DNA of 64,000 nucleotides from Leptospira vanthielii serovar Holland str. Waz Holland = ATCC 700522 (GCF_000332455.1 NZ_AOGY02000051.1:310001-374000), one strand, 5' to 3'. Positions 8,972 through 18,741 are shown, counted from the first letter of the stretch. Made by a program: numbers and translations. The notes: a model not told the origin generated them from the letters alone.

Positions 8972-10426
8972 TTGATACGCTCCCGTGTGTTTTTTGCTGT
9001 TAGTTTTCTTTTTCTTTTTATAACCTTTATTACCTATACCTTTGTTGACTTTCGCGAGAGAGAAGACAAAGCCTATGAACTCTACCAATCGGAATCCTAT
9101 CTCAAAATCCTCGGTCTTTATCAAGAGAAAGAAATTCCCTCAAGTGAATTAGAGCTCACCATCCTTTCCGAAACCATTTCTCAATTGGAAAAAAAATTGA
9201 ATGAGAAGGAAACTACCAAAGAGCTACAATCTTTTTTCCAAACACGTCCCGGAACCAAACTTGTCGAATGGGAAACCACTCGCGGCACCTATTACCATAT
9301 TGAAGATCCTTACCTATCCAATTTAAAAAAACATGGAGATGGTTACAAAAGAGCTCTCATCACAAAGATTGTCACAGTTACCAAACCAATTCCCAAATCA
9401 GAAGTCACAAACTTACTTCTGAAACTCATCTTGGAAGATCCGCGTGGAATGGAAGATCGGTTTAGCCGGGCCCTGACAAACTTACTCAGTTTTCCTTTTG
9501 AACCCATTGGAGAAATTGAATCAGAATTTTTGTTACAAAGTTTACATTTTTTAGCCAATACCGCAAATGCCAACCTCTCCCACCAAACAGCGATTGTACG
9601 AGGGAAAAATGTCAACCTCCGCAGTGGGCCGGGTCGTGAGAATTCAGAATTAGGAAAAATCAGTGAACCAGAACAAACAATCTGCTTAGAAGAAGATGCG
9701 GGCACTGAAACCATTGCCGGTAGTTTGGGACATTGGAGGCGATGTTACTTTCCTAACTTACAGAAATCTGCATGGCTTTTTTCTGGATTTTTAACCGAAG
9801 TTCCACCAAACCCTACTCTTATCGCAGAATTTGAAAAACGATTTAAGTCTGTAGACAATGAAATTCGTATCGATTTTGAAGGTTGGAATGGAAACCAAAT
9901 CCCCGCTACCTTCTTCGGCGATTACATTCCGAGAGATTCGATTCGTATCTCAGGAGAAACTGGATTTCCAATCTATGGTCTAACAAAAGAGTCAAAAGGG
10001 TTACAGAGAATTTGTAAAAAACTTTCGGGCGACAAAAACTACTTTGAGTTTTCCTTTCAACCCACAGACTCCGATCTACCCATCTTGTTTTTAGAACTCC
10101 ACCTAAACTACGACAACCTGGATCACCTAGCCTACTCCATTTCTCTGGATAAAGAATCCATTTGGGTAAATAAAAATCGATATGTCCTCGACGGTGAAAA
10201 AAGAAGAGAAAACCTGTCCTTACACATTGGATCTCGCAAAGGGGACAAATGGAATGCAAGCCTATGGCGGAGAAACACGGGACTCATTCAGTCCATTCGT
10301 TCCTTACCGATGGATGAATCTGCGCTCCAAGCAGGTCGATATTCCTGGGAAATTTGTCTCCCATTGGCAAAAGAACCAAACAGAGAAAAAGTGATACTCT
10401 TTGACATTAGAACAGGAATCCATTAG
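8972..10426 (+). CDS. Membrane-anchored or exported SH3b-domain protein
   Basis: A TTG start at 8972 is fixed by a strong GGAGG at 8961-8965 and gives a signal anchor (VFFAVSFLFLFITFITYTFV). A bacterial SH3 (SH3b) domain lies at about residues 207-275: IVRGKNVNLRSGPG, then LGHWRRCYF and SAWLFSGFL. The N-terminal part is helical and charged; the C-terminal 200 residues are beta-rich and of unknown family. SH3b domains in exported proteins usually bind peptidoglycan or protein ligands. It lies between the TolC-family gene and a run ending in lpxI-lpxB with tight spacing, so it may belong to an envelope operon. Specific function unknown. Confidence 0.7.
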   Translation: MIRSRVFFAVSFLFLFITFITYTFVDFREREDKAYELYQSESYLKILGLYQEKEIPSSELELTILSETISQLEKKLNEKETTKELQSFFQTRPGTKLVEWETTRGTYYHIEDPYLSNLKKHGDGYKRALITKIVTVTKPIPKSEVTNLLLKLILEDPRGMEDRFSRALTNLLSFPFEPIGEIESEFLLQSLHFLANTANANLSHQTAIVRGKNVNLRSGPGRENSELGKISEPEQTICLEEDAGTETIAGSLGHWRRCYFPNLQKSAWLFSGFLTEVPPNPTLIAEFEKRFKSVDNEIRIDFEGWNGNQIPATFFGDYIPRDSIRISGETGFPIYGLTKESKGLQRICKKLSGDKNYFEFSFQPTDSDLPILFLELHLNYDNLDHLAYSISLDKESIWVNKNRYVLDGEKRRENLSLHIGSRKGDKWNASLWRRNTGLIQSIRSLPMDESALQAGRYSWEICLPLAKEPNREKVILFDIRTGIH

Positions 10427-10436
10427 AGGGGGAACT

Positions 10437-10676
10437 ATGGCTACCTACGATTACCATTGTAATACATGCGGAAAAGATTTTGAACACGTCCAGTCAATGA
10501 AAGATGATGCTCTCACAGAGTGTCTTTGCGGAAAAAATGGAACTGTCGAACGCCGCATTTCAGCCAGTGCAGGAATCATCTTCAAAGGATCTGGATTTTA
10601 TGTAACTGATTATAAAAAAGCCGGTTCTGACTCCTCTCCTCCGCCTTCTGGCAGCAGCGATTCAGGAACTCCTTAA
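10437..10676 (+). CDS. FmdB-type zinc ribbon protein
   Basis: Starting at ATG 10437, which follows GAGGGGG, gives a 79-residue protein opening MATYDYHCNTCGKDFE, the usual N-terminus of the FmdB/CxxC regulatory family. Zinc ligands are CNTC and a second pair CLC-G, one residue tighter than the common CPxCG. Then comes a conserved-looking FKGSGFYVTDYKK and a flexible Ser/Pro/Gly tail. Members are small, widespread and poorly understood, proposed to be regulators. An upstream in-frame start at 10401 would overlap the previous gene and lacks support. Confidence 0.85.
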   Translation: MATYDYHCNTCGKDFEHVQSMKDDALTECLCGKNGTVERRISASAGIIFKGSGFYVTDYKKAGSDSSPPPSGSSDSGTP

Positions 10677-10685
10677 GGTTTCTCT

Positions 10686-11552
10686 TTGGCACCCAAAGGC
10701 CGATTAGCCATTATCGCTGGTGGTGGGGAACTTCCCCACATTGGAATGAAAGAAGCCCTTCTTGCGGGTGAGGATCCTTTATTTCTTGGACTGATTGAAT
10801 CTGATTTCACACCGAGAGAACATAGTGCACGTACAATTCCTGTACATATCACTCAAGTTGGTAAAATTCTAAAAACCATCCAAAAAGAAAAAATCACCCG
10901 CATTTTGATGTTAGGAAAAGTTCGAAAAGACCTACTCTTTCAAAAACTAAAATTTGACCTAAAGGCTCTCGCCATCCTTGCTCGCACCATCAACCGAAAT
11001 GATTATCCCATCTTTCTTGCCATCGCTGATGAGTTTGAAGCTATGGGTGTCAAAGTCATCTCTCAAAAGATCTACTTACAATCCTTACTTCTTCCTGAAG
11101 GTCGTTATACCCCTAAAAAGTTTAGCTCCCAGGAACTTAAGGATGTCGAATTTGGGATGTTCTATGCCGAAAAAATGGCCGATTTAGATATTGGCCAAAT
11201 GGTTGTGGTTTGTGACGAATCCGTCATTGCCGTGGAAGCGGTGGAAGGGACAGATGAAACTATCAAACGAGGTGGAGTGTATACCAAAAAGAAAGGTGGT
11301 GCCGTTGTTTGTAAAAGCCCCAAAGCAAAACAAGACAATCGATTTGACCTTCCGACCATAGGAATACACACTTTCCAAGTCATGCTCGAAAGTGGTTGCA
11401 AAACACTTTGCATTCGAGAAGGAGAAACTTTAGTAGTGGATCCAAAAGCAGTGATTGAATTTGCAACCAAACACAAGTTAAATTTTTGTGTCGTAGGAAA
11501 AAGCGGAAGTAAGGTTCTCAATGGTAACCAAAAAAAAATCCCATCTACATGA
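10686..11552 (+). CDS. lpxI: UDP-2,3-diacylglucosamine diphosphatase LpxI
   Basis: LpxI hydrolyses UDP-2,3-diacylglucosamine to lipid X and UMP in lipid A biosynthesis, replacing LpxH. The protein opens with the family's glycine-rich GRLAIIAGGGELP and has the C-terminal active-site segment KQDNRFDLPTIGIHT, where the LpxI catalytic Asp region sits. At 288 residues it matches the family. The start is TTG 10686 after AAGG. The gene overlaps the start of lpxB by 32 bases, and LpxB uses the LpxI product directly, which strongly supports the call. Confidence 0.92.
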   Translation: MAPKGRLAIIAGGGELPHIGMKEALLAGEDPLFLGLIESDFTPREHSARTIPVHITQVGKILKTIQKEKITRILMLGKVRKDLLFQKLKFDLKALAILARTINRNDYPIFLAIADEFEAMGVKVISQKIYLQSLLLPEGRYTPKKFSSQELKDVEFGMFYAEKMADLDIGQMVVVCDESVIAVEAVEGTDETIKRGGVYTKKKGGAVVCKSPKAKQDNRFDLPTIGIHTFQVMLESGCKTLCIREGETLVVDPKAVIEFATKHKLNFCVVGKSGSKVLNGNQKKIPST

Positions 11553-12732
11553 GTCAGACAAAAATATCCTAGTCATTGCCGGGGAACATTCCGGCGATTT
11601 ACTCGGAGCCGACCTTTTACAGGAGCTCACAATTCTGGAACCAGAATATAAGTTCTATGGAATTGGTGGGGAAGGAATGATTGAACACGGACTTGATTCC
11701 ATGGAAGAGTTGGAACAGCTCAGTGTGATTGGATTTTCGGAAGCCTTAAAAAAATACAGTTTTCTAAAAAAGATCTTCTATCGGGTTTTAGAAGAAACCA
11801 CACATAGACCGACTAAACTTGCGATTTTAATTGATTACCCTGGATTTAACTTACGTTTGGCGAAAGAATTAAAATCAAGAGGCATCCCAACCGTTTTTTA
11901 TGTATCACCACAAATCTGGGCTTGGAAATTCAACCGCATCTATTTTATCAAAGAACAGATTGCCCTAATGCTAACCCTCTTTCGATTCGAAGAAGAAATT
12001 TATACCGAATATGGTGTGAATGCAAAATTTGTGGGCCATCCCATCACTAAAAGAATTCCAGAAAAACTAAAAAAAGAACCTGTGATCGCAGAAAAACTTC
12101 CTGATTCCCACCATGGGTATACGGTAGGTCTGCTTCCTGGCTCAAGAAAAGGAGAGATACGTAGGCTAATTGACCCCATTCTTGGAACGGCGGCCCTTCT
12201 CCATGAGAAATGTAAATTAGAGAAAAAGAAAATTGTTTTCCTCCTTCCGAATATCAATGCAAAAGAAGAAAGTTTTTTGTTAGAAAAAATTGAAACCCTC
12301 AAACAAATCCATCCAGACATTCAAATCCATTACCACTGGAATGCATCGCTACGAGTGATGGAAACAAGTGACCTGCTTCTCATTGCATCGGGAACCGCCA
12401 CTTTGGAAGGATTGTATTTTGAAACACCGATGGTGATTCTTTATAAGGTGAGTTTGTTTACTTATCTTTTGGGATCCTTACTGATGAGGTCTAAATTTAT
12501 AGGTCTTGCCAATATCCTTTCGGGTGAGGAAGTCTGCCGTGAAATCACACAAAACGAATGCCAACCAAAGTATATTTTTCAAGAAGCATGGAAGATTCTA
12601 TCCAATACAAAACTAAAGAATAAAATCAAAGGGATTCTCAGGGATGCCAAAGAAAGGGAACTGGGAACAATGAATGCATCCAAAAAGGCTGCTAAGGAAA
12701 TCCAATCACTCCTTCGATCCCTTTCTAATTAA
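11521..12732 (+). CDS. lpxB: Lipid-A-disaccharide synthase
   Basis: LpxB condenses lipid X with UDP-2,3-diacylglucosamine to make lipid A disaccharide at the inner membrane. Recognisable elements of GT19 are IAGEHSGDLLGADLL, GIGGEGM, DYPGFNLRLAK, YVSPQIWAWK, FVGHPI, LLPGSRKGEI and the C-terminal IASGTATLE with PMVILYK. Length of 403 is slightly above the usual 380 because of a short charged N-terminal extension. Its last 27 bases overlap the end of a small lipoprotein gene on the other strand, leaving no space for a terminator. Confidence 0.96.
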   Translation: MVTKKKSHLHESDKNILVIAGEHSGDLLGADLLQELTILEPEYKFYGIGGEGMIEHGLDSMEELEQLSVIGFSEALKKYSFLKKIFYRVLEETTHRPTKLAILIDYPGFNLRLAKELKSRGIPTVFYVSPQIWAWKFNRIYFIKEQIALMLTLFRFEEEIYTEYGVNAKFVGHPITKRIPEKLKKEPVIAEKLPDSHHGYTVGLLPGSRKGEIRRLIDPILGTAALLHEKCKLEKKKIVFLLPNINAKEESFLLEKIETLKQIHPDIQIHYHWNASLRVMETSDLLLIASGTATLEGLYFETPMVILYKVSLFTYLLGSLLMRSKFIGLANILSGEEVCREITQNECQPKYIFQEAWKILSNTKLKNKIKGILRDAKERELGTMNASKKAAKEIQSLLRSLSN

Positions 12733-13074
12733 ACGTACCACACGATTTTCCCAAGTTCCAATCCAGGACTTGGGTTTTAGATCTGAGTATAAAAAATAAC
12801 CTTTTATGGTTTCTTCATCGTTCGGGCGTAAACGAATTCCCACAGAGTCCAATTCCAAACTGAGATCTCCAGCTCCATTCCAAATTACTTTATTTTCTTC
12901 TGGTTGTATATTGAGGGAATGAGTTTTGTTCTCCCATTCTAAAATCCACTCTCCACCAAAAGCAGGTAATTTGGAAATTTCTGGTGCTATATCTGCAGGA
13001 TTTTTGGATTCTTTGCAAAGGGAAAAAACAAAAAGTAAAACAAGGAAACTAACAGAAACTATTTGATGACGCAT
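12706..13074 (-). CDS. Small hypothetical lipoprotein
   Basis: A 122-residue protein with a lipoprotein signal (VSFLVLLFVFSLC, Cys at 20) and a short mature part containing predicted strands (GGEWILEWENKTHSLNI). No family recognised. Its ATG overlaps the end of the AsmA-like gene by 16 bases, so it is translated as the last gene of that operon. It converges with and overlaps lpxB. Confidence 0.6.
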   Translation of the reverse strand: MRHQIVSVSFLVLLFVFSLCKESKNPADIAPEISKLPAFGGEWILEWENKTHSLNIQPEENKVIWNGAGDLSLELDSVGIRLRPNDEETIKGYFLYSDLKPKSWIGTWENRVVRLIRKGSKE

Positions 13075-15242
13075 TTATTTTCCTCTTCAGTAAAACTAAA
13101 ACTTCCTCTGGATTCCCCAACGAGCCCATAAGTCGTAAAGGCATAGTTCCCATTTTTGTTATTTCCATAACCCTTTAAGTCTAAAGACTCACTAGAAACT
13201 ACTAAATTAGAAATATAATCCATATCTGAATAACGACTCAAATCAAATTCCAATTGAAAAGGTTTTCTTAATGGTCCCAAATCCATTTCTAATTTAGAAA
13301 CCAGATCGGCCTCCTTAAAGTTCACTCCAAATAGTTTGAGTGAATACGATGTACGGGCATCTTTATGAAGGCTATAATAATCACTCCCAATGCTATTGAA
13401 ACTATAATCCAAACTGACATGAGTAGGTTTTAAATCTGAGCCACAAAAATTCATCCAGGGATCTGACCAGGGATATTCATTTAAAATAAGGCTAAAACCA
13501 AAGTTAGGTGTTTTACTAGCAAAATAGGAAATCATTGAAATTTTGGAATTGGATGTTCCTAAATTCAAATTTAGATTCATCCGCCCCTCTTTGACTAAAA
13601 AGTTTCCCTTTGACTCCCCAAGAGATTTGGATCCACTAAAAGGGTAATAATTGGCAATTTGAATTCCGAGATCCAGATTCATAGATTCTAAAAAGTATTT
13701 ATAAATTTTAGTTTGGTAAAAATATTCTTCTGGAATTAATTTCTCTTGGCGTTCCCGAATTTCTTCTAAAGTTTCCTTTTTCCAATCCTCATACAAAGGT
13801 TTCCAATCACTTCCATTTAAGTCTGGTGTTTGGAAATTGAGTTTGGTTTTGGAACTCATTGGATAATAATAAGAACCATCTGCTTTTTTCGACCGCCCCC
13901 AAACACTTGCCCCAGATCCTAAGATATGGGAAGGTTTTCCAAAAAGCATAGAGTCAATATTGAGACTCCATTCATTCCCTTCCAAAAGTTTTAAGGAAAG
14001 ATTCCCCTTTTCCAATTGGATGAGGCTCGAATCCCATTGGATTTCTGTCCCGACAAGTTCACCGTGAAGTTGGAACCATTTGTTTCTATCGCCAGTTTCG
14101 GAAAGGGCAATATTCCCTTTTAACGAACCAGACAAAGGAAGATTAAAATTACCCGAGAGATCGGAAATCCGTTCTGCAATGTTCTCTAAGGATTCAATTT
14201 GAAATTCAAAATTTCTTTCCAGAAGAGGTTCTTTAATGGTTTCCGTTTTTACCAAAGTTTTGATTCGAAAGTCAGTTCCCAAAAATTCTCTTTCCTCCTT
14301 TTTCGGAGTAAAAAGAAATACTTCTCGGAACCTAAATCCATCTAGAATATAATTCTCAAAAAACGGGATAGGAATGAATGAATTTTCAAACTCAACATCA
14401 CCTCTCGCTGTAAATCCAGAGACCGAATCACGAACTACCTTCCCTTCTCCCGAAAGAACCGCAGAATGTACATTAGAACCGAATAGATAATTGGTAAGAA
14501 TGATTGCTTCTTCCGATGGGTAGTTTTTCCATTTAAACTCAAACTGGAACTCTTCCAAATTCGTTTCGGAGAATTCTCCCTCACCTTTGATCCGGGTTGT
14601 ATTGGGAATCCAATACCAACCGTTGTTATACGAGAGATATAATTTTTTACTTTTGCGTTTTAAAACAATATCCCAGCCCTCTTTCCAATCTACTAAAGTA
14701 GAATCGTTTTGTTTGACGGTGAGTCTTGCATCATGAAATCGAATGTCTTTTAATTTACTCTTTTGTGCATATTGAATGAGTTGGTCTCGTAAACTAACAT
14801 TTTCGTTCAATACCAAATGTGGACTATAAAAATCGATTTGTTCCACTGTTGGGGAATCTTTAAAATAACTGGAGAGTCGGAAGGTGACTTTTTTTACCTT
14901 CAACATATGGTCGTTAAAAGAGAAGTCCTCTTCATTGGAAACCACCAAGTCTTCAATGATAAGACCTTCTCGGAGCGAGAAGTCAAGGACACCGATGTCG
15001 ACCGCTTTTCCGAGTTCTTTGTTGATTGTATAGGAGACCACTTTTCTAAGTTGTACTAAGGGGATACGGTAGTTCCGAAGATAGAATTCCAATCCATAAT
15101 AACAAAGGAGAAAGCAGAAAAAGATGAGACTAAGGGCCAAAAAGGAAAATAGAATCCGCTTGTTTTCGCAGATTCTATCGAACATTTGAGAAAAAAATGA
15201 CCTATAGGCAAATAGGCGCTTTAGAGAAAAGATCCGTTCCAA
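13059..15242 (-). CDS. AsmA-like membrane-anchored protein
   Basis: One N-terminal membrane helix (ILFSFLALSLIFFCFLLCYYGLEF, cut here for length around residues 30-53) is followed by a segment resembling the start of AsmA/DUF748 proteins: VSYTINKELGKAVDIGVLDFSLREGLIIEDLVVSN-type wording, then long beta-rich sequence with repeated LDL/GEG strands to the C-terminus. AsmA-like proteins are thought to form groove-shaped bridges for lipid transfer between inner and outer membrane. At 727 residues the size fits. The start is a TTG at 15242 or an ATG at 15185; neither has a clear ribosome site. It lies 6 bases after a TPR lipoprotein gene. Family call is moderate. Confidence 0.6.
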   Translation of the reverse strand: MERIFSLKRLFAYRSFFSQMFDRICENKRILFSFLALSLIFFCFLLCYYGLEFYLRNYRIPLVQLRKVVSYTINKELGKAVDIGVLDFSLREGLIIEDLVVSNEEDFSFNDHMLKVKKVTFRLSSYFKDSPTVEQIDFYSPHLVLNENVSLRDQLIQYAQKSKLKDIRFHDARLTVKQNDSTLVDWKEGWDIVLKRKSKKLYLSYNNGWYWIPNTTRIKGEGEFSETNLEEFQFEFKWKNYPSEEAIILTNYLFGSNVHSAVLSGEGKVVRDSVSGFTARGDVEFENSFIPIPFFENYILDGFRFREVFLFTPKKEEREFLGTDFRIKTLVKTETIKEPLLERNFEFQIESLENIAERISDLSGNFNLPLSGSLKGNIALSETGDRNKWFQLHGELVGTEIQWDSSLIQLEKGNLSLKLLEGNEWSLNIDSMLFGKPSHILGSGASVWGRSKKADGSYYYPMSSKTKLNFQTPDLNGSDWKPLYEDWKKETLEEIRERQEKLIPEEYFYQTKIYKYFLESMNLDLGIQIANYYPFSGSKSLGESKGNFLVKEGRMNLNLNLGTSNSKISMISYFASKTPNFGFSLILNEYPWSDPWMNFCGSDLKPTHVSLDYSFNSIGSDYYSLHKDARTSYSLKLFGVNFKEADLVSKLEMDLGPLRKPFQLEFDLSRYSDMDYISNLVVSSESLDLKGYGNNKNGNYAFTTYGLVGESRGSFSFTEEENKCVIK

Positions 15243-15248
15243 AAGAAC

Positions 15249-15941
15249 TTAGAGTTTGCCCTCCGGCTGCAACACTTCCAAACACTCTTTCTGAATGGAC
15301 TTCAGAGTTTCGTTATTGGGAAATTCTTCCAATCCTAAATTGGCAACTTGCAAACCTTTTTGGTAAAATCCTGTATTCTTATATTCAAAACCCATTTTTA
15401 AATAGGTCTTCGCTGCGGTTTCATAATAAAATTCGTCTTTCTTTTGGTTCCCTTTGGTATAGGTCTTAGTTAGGGTAGCAAGTGCAGGATAATATTCACG
15501 CTCTGCCACAAGGGATTGAACCACTAGTTTTTTTCGTTCCATCAGGTTAGTGTTTTTGTCCAATCTTTCTGATTGGTTTAGAAACTGAATGGCTTTAGAA
15601 TATTCGTTTTTTCCCACATAGGCTTTTCCCATAGTGAGATTCCACTCAGAAAGTTGAACCGGGTTGGACTTAGCCTGATTCACTTGGTTGAGTGTAGAGA
15701 TAGATTCATCATATTTTCCAAGATCAAGTAAAAGTTTTCCTTTTCGGATGACTAGTTTGTCTCGGGATTCGTCAGATAGAGAAGAGGATTTGAGATCAGC
15801 ATCGATAGATTCGATTTGGGCCAAATGAGACCCGGTATTTACTTTGGAAACTCCGGTACGAAGGGTTCCTTGATTTGATGCACAATTTTCAAATGCCACT
15901 ACCAACGCCAAAATGAGGGTTAGTGGGAGAATCGATTTCAT
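15249..15941 (-). CDS. TPR-repeat lipoprotein
   Basis: A lipoprotein signal (LPLTLILALVVAFENC, Cys at 20) precedes about 200 residues of tetratricopeptide-like helices, for example LGKYDESISTLNQVNQ, GKAYVGKNEYSKAIQFLNQSERLD and KTYLKMGFEYKNTGFYQKGLQVANLGL. TPR lipoproteins act as scaffolds in envelope complexes. Its first base is shared with the stop of the helicase gene, showing coupling to it, and the AsmA-like gene follows. Confidence 0.75.
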   Translation of the reverse strand: MKSILPLTLILALVVAFENCASNQGTLRTGVSKVNTGSHLAQIESIDADLKSSSLSDESRDKLVIRKGKLLLDLGKYDESISTLNQVNQAKSNPVQLSEWNLTMGKAYVGKNEYSKAIQFLNQSERLDKNTNLMERKKLVVQSLVAEREYYPALATLTKTYTKGNQKKDEFYYETAAKTYLKMGFEYKNTGFYQKGLQVANLGLEEFPNNETLKSIQKECLEVLQPEGKL

Positions 15942-17977
15942 TAGCCTACCTTTAGTTTGTCTAATTCCTCTAAGAAATTCTTAGTTTCTGTGTCTCTATC
16001 CTTCGTTTCCATTGGGAAAAAAAGAACAGCGTCCTGAGACAGCTCATTTAAAAACCGAGAGGGGGCACTCTCGATTTGCTCCCCAAATTTGCGTCTTGTA
16101 CGAGCCGAAGTCAAGTACAATTTTCGCCTTGGGCGAGTCATACCCACGTAGAGAAGGCGTCTTTCTTCATCGACCACTTCCCCTTCTTCTTCTATAACAC
16201 GTGAGTTCGGTAAAATTCCCTCTTCTAGGCCCACTAAAAAAACTAAATCGTATTCGAGTCCCTTCGACTGGTGCATGGTGAGAAGTTGGACCCGGCGGTC
16301 TTCCTCATCCTCTTTCGGTTCGTCTTCCATCAGGAGGACAAGCCTTTGGAGGAAGTCAAAGATGGTGGCTTTGCCCTCTCGGCCCTCTTCTTCTTCAAAA
16401 AAGGACAACATATTCACAAGTTCACTCAAATTGTAGATCCGAGCTTTGACCACCTTCTCCTCGGTTTCTTCCATGGAGATTTCCCTCTCGAATCCGATTT
16501 GGGTGATCATCTCCCGAAGTACTGGCGCCATCTTAGGTGACATAGAAAACTTCTTTTTAAAGGCATCCACAAGTTCCACAAATTGGTAAATTTCTTGCCT
16601 GACCTTAGCTTTCACTTCGGACAAATAGTCGGGGCTCTCAATCATTTTATGAAAGATTTCGTATAAAGAAAGTTTATGGGTAAAGGCTTCCTCTTGGAGT
16701 TTTTGCATCGTGCCCGGGCCAATCCCTCGTTTGGGGTAGTTGATGATTCGAAGAAGTGAATAATCATCCTTAGGATTTGCCACATAACGTAAGTAAGAGA
16801 TACAATCTCGGATCTCTTTTCGGTCAAAGAAGTTATAACCACCGACTACTTTGTAAGGAATGCTGCGGTTCCGAAGTTCTTCTTCAAAGGGACGAGATTG
16901 GAAGTTTGTCCGAAATAGGATGGCGATTTCTTTTCCCTTAAATTCATTTTTAATGAGTAAGGTTTGTATCCTTCCTGCAACAAAAATGGCTTCTTCTCTT
17001 TCATCGGCGGTTTCATAGTATTCCACTCGTTCGGCGGAAGGGATCCGGCTATAGAGAGTTTTTTCCTTTCGGCCAATGTTGTGTTGGATGAGAGAGTTTG
17101 CCGCTTGGATGATAAGTGAAGTCGAACGATAGTTTTCGAGAAGCCTCACCACTTTCGCGTGAGGGAATTCCCTTTCGAAGTTGAGAATGAGTTGTACATT
17201 CGAACCGCGAAAGGCATAGATACTTTGGTCGTCGTCGCCTACCACACAAAGATTGTCACTTTTTCCACGAAATAAAGACAAAAACTCATATTGGAGTTGG
17301 TTTGTATCTTGGAATTCATCCACAAGAAAGTATTCATGTTTTCTTTGGTAAAAAGCTGCGATTTCTGGAAACTCAGCGAGCAGGCGCTTGGGGAGTAAAA
17401 TTAAATCATCAAAGTCAATGGCATTTTTTTCTTTTAGGCCCTCTTCATACATAGAAAAAACTTCTGCTGCCACTAAATCAAATTCACCTGTTTGGCCATT
17501 GTCTGCCGGATGGACTTGTGTGTTTTTTGCATAAGAGATACGCCTAAGGATTTCTTTGGGAGGAACTTTTTTTGGATCCAGCCGTTTGGATTTTAAAAGG
17601 TCGGAAACAAAGGCTTCCTGGTCGGTTCCATTAAAAAGTAAAAAGGTTTCGTTATATCCAAGTTTAGTAATATGTTCTTTTAGGATTTTTAAACCTAACG
17701 AATGAAAGGTGGAAAGAGTGATTCCTTTGAGTTTTTCTCTTGGAACCATCTTACGAAGCCTTTCAGCCATTTCTTTGGCGCTTTTGTTTGTGAAGGAAAG
17801 GGCCACAATTTTACTGGCAGGGATTTTAACCCCTTCGACCATATGGGCGATGCGGTTGGTGATGACCCGCGTTTTCCCTGATCCCGCGCCTGCGAAAACA
17901 AGAAGGGGACCTTGGATGGTGGAAACTGCTTCCATTTGCGCCGCATTTAATTTCATAAGGAGACCGGTAAGGGACAT
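15941..17977 (-). CDS. UvrD/PcrA/Rep-type superfamily 1 DNA helicase
   Basis: A 3'-5' DNA helicase. Motifs in order: Q motif LNAAQMEAV, Walker A FAGAGSGKTRVITNRI, motif Ia FTNKSAKEM, motif II DEFQDTNQLQ, motif III GDDDQSIYAFRGS, motif IV RLLENYRST, motif V TMHQSKGLEYDLVFLVGLEEG and motif VI DEERRLLYVGMTRPRR. At 678 residues it is nearer to PcrA/Rep than to nuclease-fused AddA or RecB. Roles are nucleotide excision repair and removal of proteins from DNA. The start may be ATG 17977 or 17956. UvrC lies elsewhere in the window on the same strand. Confidence 0.95.
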   Translation of the reverse strand: MSLTGLLMKLNAAQMEAVSTIQGPLLVFAGAGSGKTRVITNRIAHMVEGVKIPASKIVALSFTNKSAKEMAERLRKMVPREKLKGITLSTFHSLGLKILKEHITKLGYNETFLLFNGTDQEAFVSDLLKSKRLDPKKVPPKEILRRISYAKNTQVHPADNGQTGEFDLVAAEVFSMYEEGLKEKNAIDFDDLILLPKRLLAEFPEIAAFYQRKHEYFLVDEFQDTNQLQYEFLSLFRGKSDNLCVVGDDDQSIYAFRGSNVQLILNFEREFPHAKVVRLLENYRSTSLIIQAANSLIQHNIGRKEKTLYSRIPSAERVEYYETADEREEAIFVAGRIQTLLIKNEFKGKEIAILFRTNFQSRPFEEELRNRSIPYKVVGGYNFFDRKEIRDCISYLRYVANPKDDYSLLRIINYPKRGIGPGTMQKLQEEAFTHKLSLYEIFHKMIESPDYLSEVKAKVRQEIYQFVELVDAFKKKFSMSPKMAPVLREMITQIGFEREISMEETEEKVVKARIYNLSELVNMLSFFEEEEGREGKATIFDFLQRLVLLMEDEPKEDEEDRRVQLLTMHQSKGLEYDLVFLVGLEEGILPNSRVIEEEGEVVDEERRLLYVGMTRPRRKLYLTSARTRRKFGEQIESAPSRFLNELSQDAVLFFPMETKDRDTETKNFLEELDKLKVG

Positions 17978-18021
17978 AATCCAAAGAAATCTGATCCGGT
18001 CGAGTGAAAAACGACTGTTCT

Positions 18022-18621
18022 TTATTGCTTAGGAGCAGTTTCCTTCCAGGATTTGTTCTGACCATGGAAGTTTAAAAACCCAGCGAAAACCGGGTCTTCT
18101 TCCACTGGCAAAACCGATCGAAACCGAATCCAATCGAGAGTGGTATATAAAGCAATTTCAGAGAGACCCACTTTCCCATCGGTAAAGAAAAAATGACCGT
18201 TTAACTCGCGTTTGATATAATCCAAAATGGAGCTGATTCTTAGCGCATTTTTGGTTAAATAAGGTGCCGCATCGGGTTTAATCCCTTCTTTGTTTAAGTA
18301 AAAGATGAGAATGGCGTTGTCGAGGGCCTGGTCAATTGCTGTTTGTAAATTTGCTTCCCGGTAGTGATGAGGACCTGCTTTGGGTCTAAAATTTCCAAAT
18401 CCTTTGGTTTCAAAAAGATAGTCGATGATGGTGTGGCTGTCCCAAATTTTCACATCGTTTATCTCGGCATAAGGAACTTTCCAAAGGGGATTTTTTTCAC
18501 GTAATTCCTTTTGACCGGCCTCGGTCATTGTATCCACCATAGTAAAGGGAATTCCCAATTCCAAACAGAGAAAACGAATTCTTCTTACAAAAGGAGAAGT
18601 GATGCTACCATATAATTTCAT
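18022..18621 (-). CDS. Glutathione S-transferase family protein
   Basis: The thioredoxin-like N-terminal domain opens MKLYGSITSPFVRRIRF, with the Ser/Pro region where GST catalytic residues lie and the cis-Pro element WKVPY. A helical C-terminal domain follows (DQALDNAILIFYLNKEGI, then FFTDGKVGLSEIALYTTLDWIRFR). At 199 residues it is full length. Substrate unknown. It is divergent from the Nudix gene with 120 bases between them, which should hold both promoters. Confidence 0.88.
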   Translation of the reverse strand: MKLYGSITSPFVRRIRFLCLELGIPFTMVDTMTEAGQKELREKNPLWKVPYAEINDVKIWDSHTIIDYLFETKGFGNFRPKAGPHHYREANLQTAIDQALDNAILIFYLNKEGIKPDAAPYLTKNALRISSILDYIKRELNGHFFFTDGKVGLSEIALYTTLDWIRFRSVLPVEEDPVFAGFLNFHGQNKSWKETAPKQ

Positions 18622-18741
18622 AAGTAGATAGTTTTCTTTGTGCTTCCATCCTTCAAGATTGAGTTTTTTATAATTTCAAAAAAGAGGAAAATCTCTATAC
18701 AATTCTTGGAATCAGAAATCCTTTGAAAGAAGGAAACCAAA

